A DNA stretch of 64,000 nt from Caballeronia fortuita (lineage in GTDB: Bacteria; Pseudomonadota; Gammaproteobacteria; Burkholderiales; Burkholderiaceae). Below the pieces are notes generated by a model that was not told where the DNA came from, searched no databases, and saw only the letters and a program-made list of their open reading frames with translations. Of the stretch, positions 1 through 10,191 are shown in pieces. The stretch is taken from NCBI RefSeq assembly GCF_001544835.2, contig NZ_FCNX02000009.1, forward strand, positions 124,001 to 188,000. Reading direction: 5' to 3'. A program made the position numbers and the translations under genes. The first letter of the stretch is position 1; each line of letters opens with the position of its first letter.

Positions 1-1
1 G

Positions 2-700
2 CCGCTTGCCGCTTCGGCCAATACCATCGATCGCAACACGATCGCCACGCAAACGGGCGGCGGACGTTCGAGCAATGCGATCGTCTACAAGTCGCCCAAT
101 CTCAGCGGATTTCAGGTCTGGGGCATGTACGCGCTCGCCGCGAGCGTCACGCAGCCCTATCCGCAGTCCACCGGCAACATGCTCGATGTCGCCGCAACCT
201 ACTCGGGCTACGGCCTCTACGCGGGCCTGTCGTATCAGTTCCAGCATCCGGGGTCGAAGACCCTGCCCGGCCTGCCCGCCTCGGTGAATACCGTGTCCGT
301 CGAGCACTACACGGCGGCGCTCGCGTACCGCATCGGCATCGTGAACCTGCAGGCCAACTACACCTATCACAAGCCGGAAAATCCCGGCGCCGGCTCGGTT
401 GCGGCGCGGCTGAACGCGGCGCATCCGTTCAGCGTCGCGGAAATCGGCGCGACGATCCAGGCGACGCCCGCCGACGCCATCGAACTCGCCGGGTTCCAGC
501 GTCTCGCGCGCGGCGTGCACGACAACACCTGGGGCGTGCAGGTCGGCATGGATCACAGCCTCTCGAAGCGCACGACGGTTTATGCGCGCGCGGGCTACAT
601 GAAGAACAACGGCCTCGCGACGACGACATGGCCCGGCTACACGACCACCGCCGGCGAGAACCAGACGCTCGTCGGCGTGGGCATGTCGCACCGGTTCTGA
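2..700 (+). CDS. Gram-negative porin, C-terminal part (5' end outside window)
   Basis: Outer-membrane general porin of the Burkholderia OmpC-like family, giving passive entry of small hydrophilic solutes. The frame is open from base 2 and the N-terminus with its signal peptide lies left of the window. About 232 residues are visible. They show alternating amphipathic strands typical of a 16-strand barrel (for example GYGLYAGLSYQFQH, AALAYRIGIVNLQANYTYH) and end in GMSHRF, with the terminal Phe that outer-membrane proteins use for BAM recognition. An internal ATG at 125 is not a plausible start because homologous porin sequence continues upstream (NTIDRNTIATQTGGGRS). Family assignment is secure; substrate is unknown. 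Confidence 0.9.
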   Translation, partial: PLAASANTIDRNTIATQTGGGRSSNAIVYKSPNLSGFQVWGMYALAASVTQPYPQSTGNMLDVAATYSGYGLYAGLSYQFQHPGSKTLPGLPASVNTVSVEHYTAALAYRIGIVNLQANYTYHKPENPGAGSVAARLNAAHPFSVAEIGATIQATPADAIELAGFQRLARGVHDNTWGVQVGMDHSLSKRTTVYARAGYMKNNGLATTTWPGYTTTAGENQTLVGVGMSHRF

Positions 701-788
701 TTCACCGCTGGCGCGCTTCGTCCGCACCGGCAGGCGCGGCAAGTGGCGCCGTTCCGTTTTCATCGCATCGAACATCGTGACAACGACC

Positions 789-1169
789 ATGGCAATACAT
801 CGAATCATGAAAATCATTCGCACCGGACAACTGATGATCGGCGTCGCCGCGCTCGGCGTCGCGCTTCACGCGCACGCACAGGCGGATGCATCGGCGGCAG
901 CGGGCGCATCGGCGGCGGTATCGGCGTCGAGCGGGAGCAAGGCTTCATCGAGATCGGCCGATCGCGCGCTGCGCAGGCGCATTCTGACCGCGCTCGCGAA
1001 GGAGAAAGGCATGCGCGCGAGCGGCATCACCGTGCGCGCGACCAATGGCGACGTTCTGCTGGAAGGCTGGGTGCCTGAACAAGCACAGATCGAGCAGGCG
1101 ACGCGCGTGGCGCAGGGCGTGCAAGGCGTGAAATCCGTGCGCAACACGCTGACGCTCTCGACGTTCTGA
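789..1169 (+). CDS. exported BON-domain protein
   Basis: Small exported protein. An N-terminal hydrophobic segment (MIGVAALGVALHAHAQA) is a signal peptide, followed by a low-complexity Ala/Ser stretch and one BON domain over roughly the last 70 residues (RRRILTALAKEKG ... GDVLLEGWVPEQAQIEQA ... GVKSVRNTLTL). BON domains bind phospholipid or peptidoglycan-associated partners in the periplasm or outer membrane (OsmY-like). The start is uncertain: GTG 777, ATG 789 and ATG 807 share the frame and none has a strong ribosome site; ATG 807 would give the most compact signal peptide. It follows the porin but has its own 88-bp leader. Confidence 0.8.
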   Translation: MAIHRIMKIIRTGQLMIGVAALGVALHAHAQADASAAAGASAAVSASSGSKASSRSADRALRRRILTALAKEKGMRASGITVRATNGDVLLEGWVPEQAQIEQATRVAQGVQGVKSVRNTLTLSTF

Positions 1170-1211
1170 CCGCTTTTCCTTCGCAGCGCGCCAGCCGATC
1201 CAACCGCCTCA

Positions 1212-1237
1212 ACCACTTCCACCACTTCCACCACTTC
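1212..1237. repeat. short tandem repeat, period 9
   Basis: Three near-identical copies of the 9-mer ACCACTTCC lie in the 3' non-coding space between the BON gene and the convergent aldehyde dehydrogenase. No function is evident. Confidence 0.6.
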
Positions 1238-1242
1238 GCCGC

Positions 1243-1271
1243 CCCCGCGCCGGTCATGAACCGGCGCGGGG
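1243..1271. terminator. perfect 12-bp hairpin between convergent genes
   Basis: CCCCGCGCCGGT, a 5-base loop, then its exact complement. It sits between the ends of the BON gene (1169) and the aldehyde dehydrogenase (1281). There is no T-run on either side, so it may be a bidirectional, mRNA-stabilising 3' hairpin rather than a classic intrinsic terminator. Confidence 0.6.
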
Positions 1272-1280
1272 CGGCGTGCC

Positions 1281-2708
1281 TTACACGCATCCGGCGATCG
1301 ACTTCGTTTCGAGGAACTCCGAGATGCCGTGCTCGCCGAATTCGCGGCCATTGCCCGACATCTTGTAGCCGCCGAAAGGCGCGTTCAGGTCGAGCGCCGC
1401 GCCGTTGAGCATCACCGCGCCCGCGCGCAGATGTTGCGCGACACGCCGCGCGCGCGCCGGATCGGACGAGGATACGTAGGCCGCGAGGCCATACTCCGTA
1501 TCGTTGGCGATATCGATCGCTTCATCCTCGCTTGCGTACGGAATAAGCACGACGACCGGCCCGAAGATTTCCTCGCGCGCGATGCGCATGTCGTTATGCA
1601 CATTCGCAAAGACGGTCGGGCGCGCATAGAAGCCGCGCGCGAGCGCCGCGGGCCGGCCGGCACCGCCCGCCGCGAGCGTTGCGCCCTCGTCGATGCCGCG
1701 CTGAATCATCTGCTGGACGCGCTCGTACTGACGCCGGTTCGAGATCGGACCGAGCTTCGTATCGGGATGCGCCGGATCGCCGACCGTGAGCGCGTTGGCG
1801 GTCGCCGCGGCGATGGCGGCGGCGGCGTCGTGAAGGTGCTTCGGCACCAGCATGCGCGTCGGCGCGATGCACGTCTGGCCGGAGTTCATCATGCAGAACA
1901 CGACGCCGTTCGAGACGGCGCTCTTCAGATCGGCGTCGTCGAGAATCACGTTCGGCGACTTGCCGCCCAGCTCCTGCGTGACGCGTTTGACGGTCGGCGC
2001 GGCTTTCGTCGCGACGTCCACGCCAGCGCGCGTCGATCCGGTGATCGACACCATGTCGACGTGACGGTGACGTGCGAGTGCGCCGCCGATCTCCGCGCCA
2101 TCGCCGTAAATCATGTTGAACACGCCGGCCGGCACGCCCGCGTCGTGCATGATCTGGGCGAAGAGCGCGGCGTCGAGCGGCGTGATCTCCGATGGCTTCA
2201 GTACGATGGTGCAGCCCGCCGCGAGCGCGGGCGCGACTTTCGCGGCGATCTGATTGAGCGGCCAGTTCCACGGCGTGATCAACGCAGCGACGCCCACTGG
2301 CTCGCGCACGATCTGTGTGCTGCCGCGCGTGGTGACGAAGGGGAAGCCCTGGAGCGCCGTCAGCGTGCCATGAAGCTGGCCGAGGCCGGCGGGGGCCTGC
2401 TTCTCGCGCGCGAGCCATACGGGCGCGCCCATTTCAGTCGTGATCGCGTCGGCAAGCTCGCCGAGGCGCTCCTTGTAGAGCGCCATGACGCGTCCGAGCA
2501 GTGCGGCGCGCACATCGACGCTCGTGCGCGACCACGCGGGAAACGCGGCGCGGGCGGCCGCGACGGCGCAGTCGACGTCGGCGGATGTCGCCATCGCCAC
2601 GCGACCGACGACCTCTTCGGTCGCCGGATTCACAATATCGGCGAACTGCGCGCCGGCGGACGGTTCGGACCATCGTCCGCCGATATAGAACTTGTTCAGG
2701 TCTTTCAC
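1281..2708 (-). CDS. aldehyde dehydrogenase family protein
   Basis: NAD(P)-dependent oxidation of an aldehyde to its acid; 475 residues, normal for the family. Catalytic residues are visible: Asn148 in PWNWP, Lys171 in KPSE, general base Glu246 in QELGGKSPNV and nucleophile Cys280 in NSGQTCIAPTR. The start is a GTG at 2708 preceded by GGAG; the frame stays open further upstream, but that extension overlaps the dioxygenase gene and is not protein-like. It lies 26 bp downstream of the TauD-type dioxygenase on the same strand, so the two probably form one transcript: dioxygenase releases an aldehyde, this enzyme oxidises it. The actual substrate cannot be read from the sequence. Confidence 0.93.
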   Translation of the reverse strand: MKDLNKFYIGGRWSEPSAGAQFADIVNPATEEVVGRVAMATSADVDCAVAAARAAFPAWSRTSVDVRAALLGRVMALYKERLGELADAITTEMGAPVWLAREKQAPAGLGQLHGTLTALQGFPFVTTRGSTQIVREPVGVAALITPWNWPLNQIAAKVAPALAAGCTIVLKPSEITPLDAALFAQIMHDAGVPAGVFNMIYGDGAEIGGALARHRHVDMVSITGSTRAGVDVATKAAPTVKRVTQELGGKSPNVILDDADLKSAVSNGVVFCMMNSGQTCIAPTRMLVPKHLHDAAAAIAAATANALTVGDPAHPDTKLGPISNRRQYERVQQMIQRGIDEGATLAAGGAGRPAALARGFYARPTVFANVHNDMRIAREEIFGPVVVLIPYASEDEAIDIANDTEYGLAAYVSSSDPARARRVAQHLRAGAVMLNGAALDLNAPFGGYKMSGNGREFGEHGISEFLETKSIAGCV

Positions 2709-2734
2709 GATTTCTCCGTTCCTCGATGACGCGC

Positions 2735-3643
2735 TCAAACCGGACGGTCGCCGATGATCGTCGCGCGCATCATGCGGCGCACGGCGGGGTAGTAGTCCTG
2801 CACCGCGTAGTGATGCGTCGAGCGGTTGTCCCAGAAGGCGACCGTGTTGGCTTCCCATTTCAGACGAACCTGATATTCCGGCGCGGCGGCCTGGCGGAAC
2901 AGATACTGCAGCAGGTCCATTTCGGCCAGCTTGAGATCGAAGCCGAAGCGATAGCCGGCGATCTCCGCGTAATTGGCGAAATGCGTCGTGAATGCTTCGT
3001 TCACGAAGAGCAGCTTCTCGCCGGATTCGGGATGCGTGCGCACGACCGGATGCGTGACCGCCGGATTCTGGGCGCGCACGCTCACGCGCTGCTCGGGCGA
3101 GAGTGCCGCGCCGAAGAGAGGCAAGAGGTCGTGGACCGCGAGCAGGCCTTCGAGCCGCGCCTTGATGTCGCCGGGCAGCTTCTCGTAGGCGAGCGCCATG
3201 TTCACCCAGATCGTGTCGCCGCCTGTCGGCGGGCACTCGACGCAGCGCAGGATCGAGCCCATCGACGGCACTTCGCGCCAGGACACGTCGCTGTGAAAGA
3301 TGTTCTCGCGCCCGCGCTTCTGATCGGACTTGTCGAACACGACGAGTTCCGGATGGTCGGGATGACGCGGAAGGACGGGATGCACTTCGAGCTTGCCGAA
3401 GCGTTTGCCGAGCGCGACATGCTGCGCGGGCGTGAGGTCCTGATCGCGGAAAAACAGGACCTTGTAGCGGATGAGCGCACGGCGCAGCGCGAGATACGTG
3501 GGTTCGTCGAGCGGCTCGCGCAGGTCGATATCGCCGACGTAAGCGCCGATCGCAGGCGTGGCCTGCCGGACGGTGAATGGCCAGTGCTCCTGCGCGGTTT
3601 GGCTGGAGCTGCGTGGTTCGATGGCTTGAGCAGCGTGCGACAT
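2735..3643 (-). CDS. TauD/TfdA-family Fe(II)/2-oxoglutarate dioxygenase
   Basis: 2-oxoglutarate-dependent dioxygenase; family members hydroxylate taurine, 2,4-D and similar acids, which then break down to an aldehyde. 302 residues, close to TauD. The iron triad is present: His117 and Asp119 in NIFHSDVSW, and the distal His278 in WDNRSTHHYA; Arg residues in AVRRMMRAT bind 2-oxoglutarate. The ATG at 3643 follows a perfect AGGAGG and excludes a 19-residue upstream extension. First gene of a dioxygenase-aldehyde dehydrogenase operon, divergent from a GntR regulator whose likely operators lie in the shared 154-bp promoter. No sulfonate ABC transporter is next to it, so taurine is not assured as substrate. 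Confidence 0.9.
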   Translation of the reverse strand: MSHAAQAIEPRSSSQTAQEHWPFTVRQATPAIGAYVGDIDLREPLDEPTYLALRRALIRYKVLFFRDQDLTPAQHVALGKRFGKLEVHPVLPRHPDHPELVVFDKSDQKRGRENIFHSDVSWREVPSMGSILRCVECPPTGGDTIWVNMALAYEKLPGDIKARLEGLLAVHDLLPLFGAALSPEQRVSVRAQNPAVTHPVVRTHPESGEKLLFVNEAFTTHFANYAEIAGYRFGFDLKLAEMDLLQYLFRQAAAPEYQVRLKWEANTVAFWDNRSTHHYAVQDYYPAVRRMMRATIIGDRPV

Positions 3644-3701
3644 GTCGATCCTCCTGTTGATGCGACGTTGCGCGAAAAAATTCTCCCCGCATCGTCTCAC
3701 T

Positions 3702-3717
3702 ACCTGTCATAACAGGT
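3702..3717. promoter_or_regulatory. palindromic operator 1 of GntR/dioxygenase intergenic region
   Basis: ACCTGTCATAACAGGT: arms ACCTGT and ACAGGT around 4 bp. It lies 58 bp upstream of the dioxygenase start, in the space shared with the divergent GntR gene. The same core recurs 35 bp away. Confidence 0.7.
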
Positions 3718-3736
3718 GTACTGGTTAAAACCCGTA

Positions 3737-3752
3737 ACCTGTCATGACAGCT
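3737..3752. promoter_or_regulatory. palindromic operator 2 of GntR/dioxygenase intergenic region
   Basis: ACCTGTCATGACAGCT, containing the perfect palindrome CTGTCATGACAG. It shares the CTGTCAT(A/G)ACAG core with the site at 3702, centre-to-centre 35 bp. An in-frame ATG for the GntR gene falls inside it, which argues for the downstream start at 3798. Confidence 0.7.
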
Positions 3753-3797
3753 ACAATCGCGACATCGTTGCTACTCATCACACAGGAAAAGCGCGCC

Positions 3798-4508
3798 ATG
3801 ACACAGCCTCGGTTCAGGCAGATCGAAGAAGCGTTGCGGCAGCAGATCGTCGCCAACGATCTCGCGCCGGGCGTCAAGCTTCCGTCGGAAGCCGACCTCG
3901 TTGCGCAATACGGTGTGAGCCGCATCACGATCCGCCAGGCGCTCGCCGGACTGCATGCGAGCGGGCTGATCGAGAAGATCAACGGGAAGGGAAGTTTCGT
4001 CACGCGTCCGGCGGCGCGCTCCGACCTCGGGCAACTGACCGGTTTTTACGAGGCGGCGCGCAAGCGCGGCCAGACGGCGCACGGCGAACTGCTATCTGTG
4101 CGGCCGATCGCGCCGCCGGCGTTCGCGATGCGCGCGCTCGGGCTGGAGGCCGGCGACACGCTCATGTGTGCGACGACCCTGCGGCTGTGGGACGCAGTGC
4201 CGGTGGCGCTTTTCATGGTGATGGGCGATGAAGCGCTCGTCACCGCGCTCGTTGCCGAGGATCTCGAAACGAACGACGCGATGAGCATCTTCGAGGAGCG
4301 CCTCGGGTTCCGGCTGAAGCATCTCGAAACCGAGAGCGCCGCGGTTGCCGCCACGAAGGAGCAAGCGCGGCGGCTGAAGGTGGAGCCGGGCACGCCGCTG
4401 TTGCGCGTGCGGTGTACGCCTATCGATATTCAGGGCAAGGCGCTGTGCTGCGCCGAACTGCTCTTTCGCGGCGATCGTTTTTCGTACAGGGCGAAGGTTA
4501 CGCGCTAG
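3798..4508 (+). CDS. GntR-family regulator, HutC/UTRA type
   Basis: DNA-binding repressor with an N-terminal winged helix (residues about 1-70: FRQIEEALRQQIVANDLAPGVKLPSEADLVAQYGVSRITIRQALAGL) and a C-terminal UTRA ligand-binding domain (about 90-236). 236 residues, normal length. The start at 3798 has AGGAAAA upstream; an earlier ATG at 3744 lies within a palindromic operator. It is divergent from the dioxygenase-dehydrogenase operon and probably controls it and itself through the two palindromes at 3702 and 3737. The effector is unknown. The MFS gene on the other strand ends 6 bp after it. Confidence 0.9.
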   Translation: MTQPRFRQIEEALRQQIVANDLAPGVKLPSEADLVAQYGVSRITIRQALAGLHASGLIEKINGKGSFVTRPAARSDLGQLTGFYEAARKRGQTAHGELLSVRPIAPPAFAMRALGLEAGDTLMCATTLRLWDAVPVALFMVMGDEALVTALVAEDLETNDAMSIFEERLGFRLKHLETESAAVAATKEQARRLKVEPGTPLLRVRCTPIDIQGKALCCAELLFRGDRFSYRAKVTR

Positions 4509-4514
4509 ACCTGC

Positions 4515-5804
4515 TCAGGCCGCGCCGGCCGCGACCGGCTCGTCCGATGCGCGTCGTGCGCTCTCGGGATGAAGCCAGCGCAACGCGACGAGCGCGGCGA
4601 GCACCAGCATCGCCGCGCTCGTCGCGAAGCCCAGTTCGTACGCGCGCGCACTCGAGCCGCCGTAGGTCTGCACGATCCGGCCGATGAGCATCGGAGCGAT
4701 CGCGGCGCCCGTGCTGGCGAGCGCCGTGTGAATGCCGATCAGCGCGCCGCGCTGCGCATCGGGCACGATTTCGGACAGCAGCGCGGGCGCGAGCGCGAAA
4801 CACACCGACGGCAGCGCGCCGGCCACGGCGAACACCGCGACCTTTTGCGCGGGCGAGAGTCCCGGCAGCATCAGCGCGGAGAAGAGGCAGGCGCCAGCGG
4901 CGAAGGCGACGCACAGGAGGCGTACACGCGCGGCCCGCGAGGTTGCGCCGCGCGCGAGCATGCGTTGCGACAGCCAGCTGAGCCCGAGACTGAACGGCGC
5001 TGCGGTGACGATCACGAGCGCGAAGCAGCGTCCGGACGTGATGCCCGAAAAGCCGAGCGCTTTTTCGAGGTAGCTTGGCAGCCACGTCATGTTGGCGCCC
5101 ATCATCCAGTAAGCGGCGAAGCCGAGGATAAAGACGCTGAGGACGGACGGACTGCTCAGCAGCTTGCGGTACGGCACGCTCCGGACGACCGTATTGCCCG
5201 ACTGCGTGCGTGCGCGTTGCGCGAGATTGCCTTCGCGCCCGACGCACAACCACAGCACGCTCCACACCGCACCGATGACGCCGAGCACGATGAAATTCAT
5301 GCGCCAGCCCCATCGATGCGTGATGACCGGGATCAGCAGTCCCGCGAGCAGCAAGCCGACGATCGCGCCCTGGTTCAGCAGCGCGACGGGCATGTTGCGC
5401 TTTTCGTCGGGGAACCATTTGTAGAGCGCATGCACGGACACGGGATAGAACGGGCCTTCGGCCGCGCCGAGCACGACGCGGCAAAGGAGAAACGCGCTCA
5501 TGCTGCCGAAGAGCGCCTGCGGGACCTGCAGAACGGCCCACATCACGCCCATGGCGAGCAGCAGCCAGCGCGTCTGGACGCGGTTCGACAGGAAGCCGAC
5601 CAGCACGGTCGATACGGCGAACAGCCAGAAGAAGCTCCCCGCTACGACGCCGAATTGCGCCGGCGACAGGTTCAGTTCCCGCATGAGCGGCACGGCGACC
5701 ATGCCGAGCACGATCTTGTCGAGAAAGTTGATGAGGGCGAGCCCCGTGAGCAACAGGGTCGTCATCCACGCCGCGCGTGGCCTGTAACCGTCGAGAGAAT
5801 TCAT
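4515..5804 (-). CDS. MFS transporter
   Basis: Twelve-helix major facilitator superfamily permease, 429 residues, inner membrane. The first helix region reads TLLLTGLALINFLDKIVLGMVAVPLM, with the charged D in TM1 typical of the anion:cation symporter group, and a loop 2-3 motif resembling GFLSNRVQTRWLL. Large organic anions are the usual substrates of that group. The ATG at 5804 is chosen because everything upstream in frame has no hydrophobic or protein-like character. It is convergent with the GntR gene and near the dioxygenase cluster, so import of that cluster's substrate is possible but not shown. Confidence 0.87.
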   Translation of the reverse strand: MNSLDGYRPRAAWMTTLLLTGLALINFLDKIVLGMVAVPLMRELNLSPAQFGVVAGSFFWLFAVSTVLVGFLSNRVQTRWLLLAMGVMWAVLQVPQALFGSMSAFLLCRVVLGAAEGPFYPVSVHALYKWFPDEKRNMPVALLNQGAIVGLLLAGLLIPVITHRWGWRMNFIVLGVIGAVWSVLWLCVGREGNLAQRARTQSGNTVVRSVPYRKLLSSPSVLSVFILGFAAYWMMGANMTWLPSYLEKALGFSGITSGRCFALVIVTAAPFSLGLSWLSQRMLARGATSRAARVRLLCVAFAAGACLFSALMLPGLSPAQKVAVFAVAGALPSVCFALAPALLSEIVPDAQRGALIGIHTALASTGAAIAPMLIGRIVQTYGGSSARAYELGFATSAAMLVLAALVALRWLHPESARRASDEPVAAGAA

Positions 5805-6110
5805 GTTCGGATCGGCTCGAAAATGCGGCGCCCGACAGGCCGCCGCAGGGTGCAAAACGGGTTTCGTCGCGCGCTCGCGCGGACAGTGCAACAGCACGCT
5901 TGTCACGTTAAGTGCGCGCGAGGGGCCGCACACCCACCCGAAACAGGGAGGACAGGGAAAACGACGCCCCGCACAGTGTGTCACGCGGCGAGCGCAGACT
6001 GCCGTTATTAACAGGCGAGCGCACCCGTCGCGGCTTTGCTGGCCGGGAATGGCATCGTCTTTGCATTCGCTTTTTCCCTCGGTCTGTCGAACCTTCAAAG
6101 GAGAATGCAC
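5805..6110. other. 306-bp intergenic region, divergent promoters
   Basis: Space between the MFS gene and the Fae homologue, transcribed away from each other. I see no credible gene. Its right end holds a -24/-12 type promoter (6050-6065) and the AAAGGAG ribosome site for the Fae homologue. GC-rich inverted words (such as CACAGTGTG near 5978) could be activator sites but are not convincing. Confidence 0.6.
6050..6065 (+). promoter_or_regulatory. sigma-54 (-24/-12) promoter for the Fae homologue
   Basis: TGGCATCGTCTTTGCA: GG at 6051-6052 and GC at 6063-6064 separated by exactly 10 bases, matching the RpoN consensus TGGCAC-N5-TTGCA at all but one core base. Predicted transcription start is about 12 bases after the GC, giving a leader of roughly 35 bases before the ATG at 6111 with its AAAGGAG. 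Confidence 0.65.
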
Positions 6111-6644
6111 ATGGGTCTGGATCTGACGTTCCGCGCAGGCGAAGCAACCGTGCTGGCGGCAGCGGGGCAGGCAACCGACGCGATGCCCGAAATTCTCATC
6201 GGCCGCGTGGATGGGCCGGTCGGTCATGCGTTTGCGAACATGATGGCGCAATCGAAAGGACATACCGCGATGTTCGCCATCCGCGCGTGCAACCAGATGG
6301 TGCGGCCCGCGACGATGATCGTGCCGAAAGTGACGCTGAAGGATATGGCGAACATCGATCTGTTCGGCGGCGTGGTGCAGTCCGCGACGGCCGATGCGGT
6401 GGTCGATTGCCTCATCGAAGGCATCTTGCCGAAAGATCAGGCGAACGATCTGTGCATCATCAGCCTCGTGTGGATCGATCCGCGCTGCGCGACGGACCTC
6501 CATCTCGACAAGAAGGACATGTATCGCACGAACTACGAGGCGACGAAGCTCGCGATCCGGCGCGCGATGAACAACGAGCCGAGCGTCGACGAGCTGATCG
6601 CGAATCGGCACAGCATCAAGCACGACATGGACGACTGGAGCTGA
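6111..6644 (+). CDS. fae: formaldehyde-activating enzyme (Fae) family protein, divergent
   Basis: Homologue of Fae, which condenses formaldehyde with tetrahydromethanopterin. 177 residues versus about 170 in Methylobacterium Fae. Family features: GPVGHAFANMMAQSKGHTAMF, DQANDLCIISLVWI, and the strongly conserved NYEATKLAIRRAMNNEPS. Aligning the N-terminus by eye to the Methylobacterium protein as I remember it, the catalytic His in AHIDLIIG corresponds to Met in AMPEILIG (residue 25), so this copy may not be a true Fae but one of the Fae-like paralogues. AAAGGAG precedes the ATG. No other methanopterin-pathway gene is in the window. A sigma-54-like promoter lies directly upstream. Confidence 0.88.
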   Translation: MGLDLTFRAGEATVLAAAGQATDAMPEILIGRVDGPVGHAFANMMAQSKGHTAMFAIRACNQMVRPATMIVPKVTLKDMANIDLFGGVVQSATADAVVDCLIEGILPKDQANDLCIISLVWIDPRCATDLHLDKKDMYRTNYEATKLAIRRAMNNEPSVDELIANRHSIKHDMDDWS

Positions 6645-9249
<2,605 letters not shown>

Positions 9250-9262
9250 GTCGATGCAGCGA

Positions 9263-9296
9263 TGCGGCGGTCCTTCGGGGCCGCCGCATTTTTTTT
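9263..9296 (+). terminator. intrinsic terminator of katG
   Basis: Stem TGCGGCGG / CCGCCGCA (8 bp, 10-base loop) followed directly by eight T residues, 14 bp after the katG stop codon. Confidence 0.95.
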
Positions 9297-9306
9297 GCAG
9301 CGCGCA

Positions 9307-10062
9307 TCAATGCGCCGCGCGCGCGGGCCGCTGCTTGAAGAGAAACCCGCATACGACGATGAACATCACGAGCGCGAGCGATGCGCCGTAGCGGCTCATC
9401 GCGAGTCCGCCGTGCGCGACGGGCTTGTCCAGAAAGTCGCCGACCACCGCGCCGAGCGGCCTCGTCAGAATGAACGCGCTCCAGAACAGCACGGTGCGCG
9501 ACACATTGCTGAAGTAATACGCGAGCACGATCAGGAGCAGCAGGCCGCCGAAGACCATCGCCGCGCCGGCGTAGCCGAAGCCCGCGCTGTCGGCGGTCCA
9601 GTCGCCGAGCGCGGTGCCGAGCGTCTGCGAGAACATGATCGTCACCCAGTAGAAGGCTTCGGCTTTCGGCGAGGCGATCGTCGATACCGACACCGATCCC
9701 ATTGCTCGATACCACACCGCGAGCGATGCGATCAGCAACGCCAGCAGGATCGCGCTGCCGCCCGCGTAGCCGATGCCGAGCGAGCGGTCCGCGAAGTCAG
9801 CGAGCGTGGTGCCGACGGTCGTCGTCGCGATGATCGTGATCCAGTAGAGCGCGGGCTGGAAGCGGTCGGCCTTCACTTGCGCGATCACCGCGACGACGAA
9901 CACGACTGCGAAGATAAACGTGCTCATCAGATAGCCGAGGTTCATCGACATCGAAAGCGCGTCGCCGCCGCTTTCGCCGAGCGTCGTCGCCGCAATCTTG
10001 ATGATCCAGAACGCAAGGGTCAGTTCAGGCACCTTGGCGAGCGGGTTTTTTGCGTGCTCCAT
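9307..10062 (-). CDS. COG4705-type membrane protein of unknown function
   Basis: Integral membrane protein, 251 residues, about seven to eight hydrophobic helices. Four related segments recur: KIAATTLGESGGD, TIIATTTVGTTLADF, TIMFSQTLGTALGDW and FILTRPLGAVVGDF, i.e. a repeated T-x-G-x-x-x-(G/A)-D motif near membrane borders, suggesting an internally duplicated fold with pseudo-symmetry. Similar proteins in Burkholderia are annotated only as uncharacterised membrane-anchored proteins. The ATG at 10062 is the first in frame. It is convergent with katG across the terminator; function is unknown. Confidence 0.8.
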   Translation of the reverse strand: MEHAKNPLAKVPELTLAFWIIKIAATTLGESGGDALSMSMNLGYLMSTFIFAVVFVVAVIAQVKADRFQPALYWITIIATTTVGTTLADFADRSLGIGYAGGSAILLALLIASLAVWYRAMGSVSVSTIASPKAEAFYWVTIMFSQTLGTALGDWTADSAGFGYAGAAMVFGGLLLLIVLAYYFSNVSRTVLFWSAFILTRPLGAVVGDFLDKPVAHGGLAMSRYGASLALVMFIVVCGFLFKQRPARAAH

Positions 10063-10191
10063 GTCGTGTCTCGTGCGAGGAAAAGCTCGAGCGTAGTGCG
10101 CGCGTGCTTAAGAGAGACTTAGCGGCGAGCGCGCTTTTACGCGATCGCGTATCGTCTACGTTCTGTCCCGTTCATCAACAGGAGACGCACC

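Noticed and set aside
1212..1237. CRISPR-like array
   Set aside because: Only a 9-bp tandem repeat with no spacers; no cas genes in the window.
2735..3643. Taurine dioxygenase TauD proper
   Set aside because: Fold and iron ligands match the family, but no tauABC or sulfonate genes are near, so the specific name is not supported.
3744..3797. Earlier ATG start for the GntR regulator
   Set aside because: It lies inside a palindromic operator and lacks a ribosome site; ATG 3798 has AGGAAAA.
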